Assembly: GCA_028283145.1 (NCBI GenBank)
Contig: JAPYNY010000012.1
Coordinates: 18,209 to 82,208 of the forward strand
Reading direction: 5' to 3'
DNA length: 64,000 nucleotides
Source of the DNA: Candidatus Hopanoidivorans cymbastelae
GTDB taxonomy: Bacteria > Actinomycetota > Acidimicrobiia > Acidimicrobiales > Hopanoidiivorantaceae
A model generated the notes under the pieces. It saw only the letters and a program-made list of their open reading frames with translations. It ran no database searches and had not been told where the DNA came from. The position numbers and the translations under genes are program-made. This document shows positions 63,293 through 64,000 of this stretch, in pieces; the stretch's first letter is position 1, and the number at the start of each line of letters is the position of its first letter.

Positions 63293-64000
63293 ATGAACCG
63301 AGAAACAACTCCTCAGACAGGAGGCTGGCGTGAAATAAGCTGCGAGTTACTCTTGCTGGGACTCACCTTGGTCACCTTATGGAATGCCAGCAGTATTTTT
63401 TCTGAAAACCTGCTGCAGCAGCATCTGATCATTTTGGCCGGCATAGCTCATGCTGGATGGGCCATTACAAGGCGGCTTAAGTTTCCTGTGATTTTGGCCG
63501 GCCTTTCCAACGCGGTTGTCTCGCTGTTGGCCTTTGCCTACTTGCGCTATTCCAATAATGCTCCCCGATTTGAAGATGAGGTCCCGCTGACGGGGAGTTT
63601 TCTGACCGATTTCAGAGGTGATTGGGACGCTGCCCTTTTGGCCTTGCGTGAGGAAGTAGTACCGTTGCCGCTGAACACAGGTTTTCTGTTCATAGTGGCT
63701 ACATCCATCTTCATGCTTTCAGGCCTGGCGGATTGGTCGGCTTTCAGAGTCAGGATGTCTTCGGCCGACGGGATCTTGGGATATGGCTTTGTCTTCATCG
63801 GCACCATGCTGTTCGGCATCAGCGACCAGAAAGCTTTAGCGGCTTTGCTGTTTGTTTTGTTTGCCTTGGGTTTTGCCTTGGCTCACAGGGTCTTTTCAAA
63901 CCGCCGGCGTGCTCCGGTGGGGGCACCAGCTTTGCTAGGCACCGGTTCTTTGGTGATAGTTTTCGCGCTTGGGGCCGGTGTGGTGGGAGGGGTGTCGCTG
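63293..64000 (+). CDS. transglutaminase-like (DUF3488/TgpA type) membrane protein, N-terminal part
   Basis: ATG 63293-63295, 18 bp after DUF58, open to the last base (236 codons). At least five to six transmembrane segments are visible in this part, typical of the membrane half of TgpA/DUF3488 proteins that end with a periplasmic transglutaminase domain; the catalytic part lies outside the window. The call rests largely on the moxR-DUF58 context. Confidence 0.75.
   Translation, partial: MNRETTPQTGGWREISCELLLLGLTLVTLWNASSIFSENLLQQHLIILAGIAHAGWAITRRLKFPVILAGLSNAVVSLLAFAYLRYSNNAPRFEDEVPLTGSFLTDFRGDWDAALLALREEVVPLPLNTGFLFIVATSIFMLSGLADWSAFRVRMSSADGILGYGFVFIGTMLFGISDQKALAALLFVLFALGFALAHRVFSNRRRAPVGAPALLGTGSLVIVFALGAGVVGGVSL

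Noticed and set aside
1..64000. tRNA or rRNA genes, including tRNA-Sec
   Set aside because: No T-loop-like GGTTCGA(A/T)TCC with a flanking acceptor stem, and no rRNA-like sequence, was found by eye on either strand; a dedicated scan would be decisive.

Overview
This window looks like a compact, roughly 50% G+C (by eye) chromosome segment of an actinobacterium (Actinomycetota). The evidence is a mycothiol synthase (MshD), a bacterial proteasome activator (Bpa, with the C-terminal GTYL tail), SepF plus an FtsA-less ftsQ-ftsZ junction, a menaquinone pathway, and an actinobacterial division/cell-wall (dcw) cluster. A streamlined Acidimicrobiia-like lineage is my best guess, but class-level placement is inference only. 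Genes are packed with ATGA/GTGA overlaps, many GTG/TTG starts and almost no recognisable terminators. I saw no rRNA, tRNA, insertion sequence, prophage or CRISPR array.

Layout. 1-7386 (-): 5' part of dnaG, then glyS, recO, uppS, corC, ybeY, phoH and a TauE-type permease (era, often found in such runs, is absent). 7387-13703 (-): an acyl-CoA synthetase and an NAD-linked formate dehydrogenase operon whose catalytic subunit is a selenoprotein. 13713-21727 (-): ygfZ, trpE and a his operon (hisI, hisF, hisA, a shortened hisH, hisB, a hisD-hisC fusion), then nth. 22472-27425: mshD, a small membrane protein and menG on +, menA on -, and a thioredoxin-fold YyaL/DUF255 protein on +. 27411-31105 (-): a second selenoprotein (UGSC family) at the end of a thiolase/DUF35 operon, a nitroreductase and a hypothetical protein. 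31197-38439: dnaE, bpa, an Rrf2 regulator (+), rluD, lspA and a DksA-like protein with a histone-H1-like tail. 38597-41944 (+): ileS. 41941-59358 (-): yggT, sepF, yggS, pgeF, ftsZ, ftsQ, a murC-murB fusion, murG, ftsW, murD, mraY, murE, ftsI, ftsL-like, rsmH and mraZ (no murF). 59661-64000: a lipoate-ligase-like protein and an HNH protein on -, then a moxR/DUF58/transglutaminase-like operon on + that runs off the end.

Most distinctive content. (1) Two genes are interrupted by an in-frame UGA that reads as selenocysteine: formate dehydrogenase (Sec80) and a UGSC protein (Sec94). Each UGA is followed, after exactly 18 nt, by the apical loop of a short hairpin resembling the bacterial SECIS. (2) The formate dehydrogenase alpha chain is divided so that the Moco-proximal [4Fe-4S] domain lies on a different polypeptide from the molybdopterin domain. 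(3) HisH is only about 114 residues and lacks the glutaminase nucleophile. (4) There are hisD-hisC and murC-murB fusions. (5) A four-box MraZ-type operator overlaps a consensus-like mraZ promoter, and a long-stem structured RNA lies between mraZ and rsmH. (6) Four convergent gene pairs overlap at their 3' ends.
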